DNA of 64,000 bases from Balanoglossus misakiensis. Its lineage: Eukaryota > Hemichordata. Each line of letters starts with the position of its first letter. Positions within the stretch are counted from its first letter, which is position 1. The stretch spans positions 13,950,001 to 14,014,000 of the forward strand of contig CM082579.2 of assembly GCA_040954595.2 (NCBI GenBank), in the 5' to 3' direction. The translations under genes and the position numbers were made by a program. The notes below the pieces were generated by a model. That model had not been told where the DNA came from. It did not search any database and worked only from the letters and a program-made list of their open reading frames with translations. This document shows positions 60,007 through 64,000 of the stretch, piece after piece.

Positions 60007-60268
60007 ATGCTACACCAACAATTCATCTGTTACCTGGACGACCAAGTCAAATTTGAAGTCAGTCTCCACAACAACTATCGTCCTCTCAACAGAAACTGAT
60101 TCAACCAAGTCAGCCCCAGATGCAGGGCCAAGGTCAAAGGTCATCAATGCCTTTTTCCCAGCCTACCAGTTTACCAAACCAACCAGTATCCACTGTCACA
60201 GCAAACAGGACTCAACAACCCAATGTGACTGTTTCAAGTATCCCCATGAGACAATTTTGTCCACCCAG
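60007..60268 (+). pseudogene. MED25: MED25 Gln/Pro-rich exon, second copy, with TGA
   Basis: Partner of 55001-55250. After GRPSQI a TGA stands where the first copy has GGA. Otherwise well kept (SQPQMQGQGQRSSMPFSQ). Confidence 0.8.
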
Positions 60269-60703
60269 GTACAGTTGTGGTCTACCTTCTACTTTTTGAT
60301 ATTCAAATTAGCTGTTTCTAGTTACCCATCCTGTGAATTGAAAGCTTTTTATGACTGTATCGCATAGCCTTGTCTTACCAGTGTCTACACAGTAGACTAT
60401 TTATTTTCAAAACACATTCAAAACTTCTGTTTTGGTTGCAAAAAAGCCACTCTGTAAATGGAAAGACTCTTTGGATAATGCCACAGACTCATTAATCAAA
60501 TTCAATTTTTAATGTGATTAATGTTGATAAGCCCTAAAACCTGATCCCTTCCAAATGTGAGTATGTGTGTTGAAAATGGGACTTTGAGAGTTGTAAGCTC
60601 AACATCGATTCAAAAATTGAAGTCATGAAGTAAAAAATGTGGTTTTGAATACTAGCCTTGATAATGCTTCATATTAACTAGGTTTGTTACCCTTTTTGGA
60701 CAG

Positions 60704-60887
60704 GCAACTTCACCACCAAAGATGACTTCTCAGCATGTGCCGGCTGCTGCACTGAAAGCCACAGAGGGTGTCATGCAAATGGTAAATGCTAGTCAGTTCA
60801 GTAAGATGCCACAAATTGCTGCTGTGAATTCTATCAACTCACAGCCGCAGCAGAGATGGCCAGGTACAGATTCAAAGCCACAACGAG
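60704..60887 (+). CDS. MED25: MED25 linker exon, second copy, intact
   Basis: Open version of 55638-55821: PKMTSQHVPAAALKATEG and AAVNSINSQPQQRWPG, donor GTAGGT. Confidence 0.7.
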
Positions 60888-61368
60888 GTAGGTACAGTCA
60901 AACCTGTCTACAGTGGCCAGTCAAGGGACTTTCCTAAACTGGCATTTATAGACAGGTGGCTTCTATAGATAGGTCAATTAATGTGCAATGTACATGTACA
61001 TGAAATGAAACAAAGTTGCCACTATAATAGAGGTGGCCACAAACACAGATTTGACTGTCATATATGTTATGTTGCCATGGCAGTCATTTACCATTAGTTT
61101 GAATATACTTTGCCAAAACCTGAGGAAAAAATATTCAAGTTCCCCTTTTCGTATTCCCCTATCAATGGTATAATACAACAGTGTCATGGTAAAATTTTGT
61201 GACATTTTTGCTAACTGCTAAAGCCCAAGTAACATTGTTTTTTTCAGTATTTTTCAGCGAAGGAATTAACCCTAGTTTCTTGTTCTGCTATGGATAGCTT
61301 TATGAAATGTTCAGTCTTTAGCTTCTATACAAAACTTGTACATGAGTAATGGCCATTGTGAATATTAA

Positions 61369-62564
61369 CCCTTACGCTGTCGAGTCCGTAGCAGAGCGCC
61401 CGATTTCCGGTGTGGGTAGAAGTCGAACGTTGGCGAGTGATGAATGACCTAATCGGTATGGATCGATATGATTCACCGACCCGCTGGGGTCTCTAGGCGT
61501 TTGCCTGCGCTTCGCTATAACGGGTTGACTTTGAACTACCGTTTTGAGGGCAATATCTGTTAGGACAGGAAAGGCTCGACAGGGTTCTTTGCCTTGAACT
61601 ACAAAGAGCACACTATCCTAAGAGGCACATTCCGCCGGTCATTCCCGACCCTGTGGAGACCGTTTTTTTGCGTCCGTCAAAAACGTACTTGGCATCGATG
61701 CATTGTTTACTATAACAGACGGTTCCACAACGACATAGGGTATCGACCTTTTCGATGGCCAGCGGTGTCGGATGCACTCGTGGGTAGCACTGTTTGGGAA
61801 AGTGCGTTTTGGGATCGACTCGGGAAACATGACGAAATGGTGCAATGGGGCCCGCAGAGCTTGCGGGATACCTATGACTGTGTCGGTACAACCCTGTGCC
61901 GTAAAAAATTTATAGCGTATTAACACCGTACTGAACGTCAGTTTGCCGTGCGTAAGTAACCAACGTGTCGTTATCACAACGTCCGTGTGTGTCTCGTCTG
62001 AAGAAATGAGTCGTTATCACAACGTCCGTGTGTGTCTGGTCTGAAGAAATGAGTCGTTGTCGGGCGGCTGTAGAGTGGGACACTGTGCGCCAGTGTCTAG
62101 TCGTTCGCATTACGTGTCGAACTAACTCGTACCCTACGGGAAAGTGGCAGGGGAAGGTGTGCCCGAACACCCCTGGCGGTACACCCTGGGTCCCCTACTG
62201 ACAACTAATGGTGTCGTCGTTGTGACGTGATATGGCGTGTGCTAACACACTAACTTTATTTTCGTAAAAGTAAGCCTCGAAATGACGTTGACAGACGCTC
62301 CCCTCCCAGGGGAACGAACCCGATGACCCCACAACTTTTACCCGGTTAATTGTTGTTTGAGGTCCCGCCAACACGGGACTGTGCCAAACTTGAAGTCTAG
62401 CACGTTCAAAAGCAGCTAAAATGACCCTCCAAAAACCCGATTTTCAGGCAAAAAGCCTGGTAATCCAGCGGGTGTAGAATGCCGGATTCTACATACACCG
62501 AAAAGGAGGCGGTCTCGTAACGACTCGGCAGCCCAACGGGTTATGACCCCCGGTAGCAAGAGGG
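61369..62564. mobile_element. TTAA-flanked element, piggyBac-like
   Basis: TTAA at 61365-61368 and 62565-62568 flank a GC-richer block with ends CCCTTACGCTG and CAGCTACC-type GCTAGCAAGAGGG (complement CCCTCTTGCT). CCCT ends at TTAA suggest piggyBac. It contains a 42-bp direct repeat pair (ATCACAACGTCCGTGTGTGT at 61973 and 62016) and an ORF at 61594-61923 (YYNRRFHNDIGYRPFRW) without a recognised family. No full transposase. Confidence 0.6.
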
Positions 62565-62756
62565 TTAAATGAACTCAGACGAGAATTCATTTTTCAACAA
62601 TAACAATGCTGATCAATATATAAAACGCCTTTGTTTGAAAACCAAACTCTGAATAAATTCTTAATGTTTTACAGAGTAGAATAAAGTCTTACAGCTGATA
62701 TCCAAAGTTAACATTGAAGTTATTGACGTTTTAATACTACTGTGTTTACTTATCAG

Positions 62757-62908
62757 CAGGTATGCAGTCAACGATGCGAACAGGAGTGCAGTCAACACAA
62801 CCGACAGTACCTAATGTGAGCGACAGCAAAAATCCACCTGTCACCACTGGCACCAATGTTATTCCAACTCTGACACAGCCACAAGTACATGTACAAAACC
62901 AGTCATTG
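62757..62908 (+). CDS. MED25: MED25 linker exon, downstream of the duplication
   Basis: Acceptor TTATCAG (or CAGCAG, three bases later), donor GTATGT. Encodes MQSTMRTGVQSTQPTVPNVS then QPQVHVQNQSL, Ser/Thr/Gln-rich, fitting the phase 1 left by 60887. The activator-binding domain of MED25 would lie beyond the window. Confidence 0.65.
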
Positions 62909-63289
62909 GTATGTTATGTTATGAGCTGAGTTATAATACCCACCTATCCCTTTTGCCTGGCAAGTGACAGTTTATCACTTTTCAGTATTTCAATGGAACT
63001 GTATTTGGATAATTTGTTACCTAACATGACATCAGAAGATGGCAGCTTGATGTCTTAACTGAGGACATTGGATGACCAGTAGATAAAGATTTTCTTTGAT
63101 ATCAATGACATCAGACGCAGTTCCGTTGGCATTCAAATTTCCAGCTGACGGGGAATTTCAGCAACGTGGTGCAAATGACGACTGTGCAGATGAATACCAA
63201 GATGCTGTTGAGGCACCATGCCTGATACATATTACCTGTCTGGTGGTACTAAAGTATAAACACATCCGGAAAAAAATATTTTACGGGAT

Positions 63290-64000
63290 ACCAATTGAGA
63301 CTAATAGAATCTCACATTCCCAAGGACCTGTGATCATATTTCTCACATGAGTTGGGGATTTTTGTCCCACACGAGCCGCAGGCGAGTGTGGGACAAAAAA
63401 TCCCCAACCAGTGTGAGAAATACGATCCCAGGTCCTTGGTGTGTGAGATTCTTTTTCTCACACGACCAGAAATTTGCAATATTAACGTTTATTTACAATA
63501 AAAGGACTAAATCTATAAAATACCAACTGATAACTGCATGACCAGTCATATATTGATCCGCCCCTCAAAATATAGTCCCCATTTCATCACGAGTTTACAG
63601 TACACACATGCTATAAAAATGTGCTCAACACATTTTAATATGGAGATTGTTTCCAGTGGTATAAATTCAAGCGATATCTAGAAAATACAACCGTGTTTTT
63701 TAGTCTGTCGCCAACCACGTACACCACTGTCGTCTGCACATGACCTGATCACATTGTAGTTCAGGTTTGTGTACAACACATCACACAATTGGATAATATT
63801 TGTTCGTTCTGAGGGGTATGAATATCATTATCCAATCAGAGCTCGTGTCAGATAACAGTTGTCTGTGTGCGCATTAACACAGAGTGTGGGATCAATTTGA
63901 TCCCACACTCTCTATCCCACACTCCCAGCGGCCAGGAGTGTGAGAAAAATTATTCCCATCTTGTTATAAATCTGAGCCCAGGTGTCTTTGGTGTGAGATT
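63290..64000. repeat. Hairpin element H5, cut by window end
   Basis: Shares TGTGAGAAATACGATCCCAG and CCAAGGACCT with H4. A strong palindrome at 63352-63412 (TTGGGGATTTTTGTCCCACA and complement). The core has TTATCCAATCAGAGCTCG at 63829, and TGATCCCACACTC lies near 63898. Confidence 0.75.

Overview
The window comes from an intron-rich animal nuclear genome. Spliced genes with GT-AG introns, a Mediator subunit 25 (MED25) gene, a Ty3/gypsy retrotransposon with 144-bp LTRs, and eukaryote-specific DNA transposon types (IS3EU-like, EnSpm/CACTA-like, PIF/Harbinger-like, TTAA-site MITEs) all point there. AT-rich introns, many MITEs and MED25 motifs close to the vertebrate protein suggest a marine invertebrate (amphioxus, hemichordate, echinoderm or lophotrochozoan type). 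The species cannot be fixed from the sequence alone. No rRNA, tRNA or CRISPR was recognised.

Layout. 0.7-10.3 kb: a minus-strand, multi-exon transposase-derived gene, split by a 5.9-kb DNA transposon (3375-9308, Sola-like by 4-bp TSD and protein type) that carries its own transposase. 10.3-15.3 kb: mostly non-coding, with small inverted repeats, a hairpin element and weak exon candidates. 15.366-21.086 kb: a complete minus-strand Ty3/gypsy element with LTRs, PBS, PPT and a 5-bp TSD; its pol gene is interrupted by a 1.04-kb TAA-flanked element. 21.8-23.5 kb: a minus-strand SAP-domain gene of a multicopy family, broken by one stop codon. 25.409-34.168 kb: an IS3EU-type transposon with a 6-bp TSD. 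Its termini are arrays of nine perfect palindromes each. It encodes a DDE transposase (+) and a HECT-type E3 ligase gene (-).

34.2-63 kb: a MED25 locus on the plus strand. From 40 kb on, exons for the end of the von Willebrand domain and the Gln/Pro/Ser/Thr-rich linker can be read. A block of five exons is tandemly duplicated (about 40.44-56.12 and 56.13-61.19 kb). The first copy is split by an 11.0-kb EnSpm/CACTA-like transposon (42465-53488) with subterminal repeat arrays. Its two genes diverge from a shared promoter region: a tnp2-type transposase (+) and a BEN-domain protein (-). The second MED25 copy contains a 468-bp hairpin MITE inside a coding exon. Each MED25 copy carries different disabling lesions.

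Themes. Two large transposons each pair a transposase with a chromatin- or ubiquitin-type accessory protein. At least six hairpin elements share a layout (long arms unrelated in sequence, plus a core with a TGATTGG-like box and often CACGTGAC) but not arm sequence. The duplication supplies an empty site for each large insertion in MED25, so their boundaries are read directly rather than guessed.
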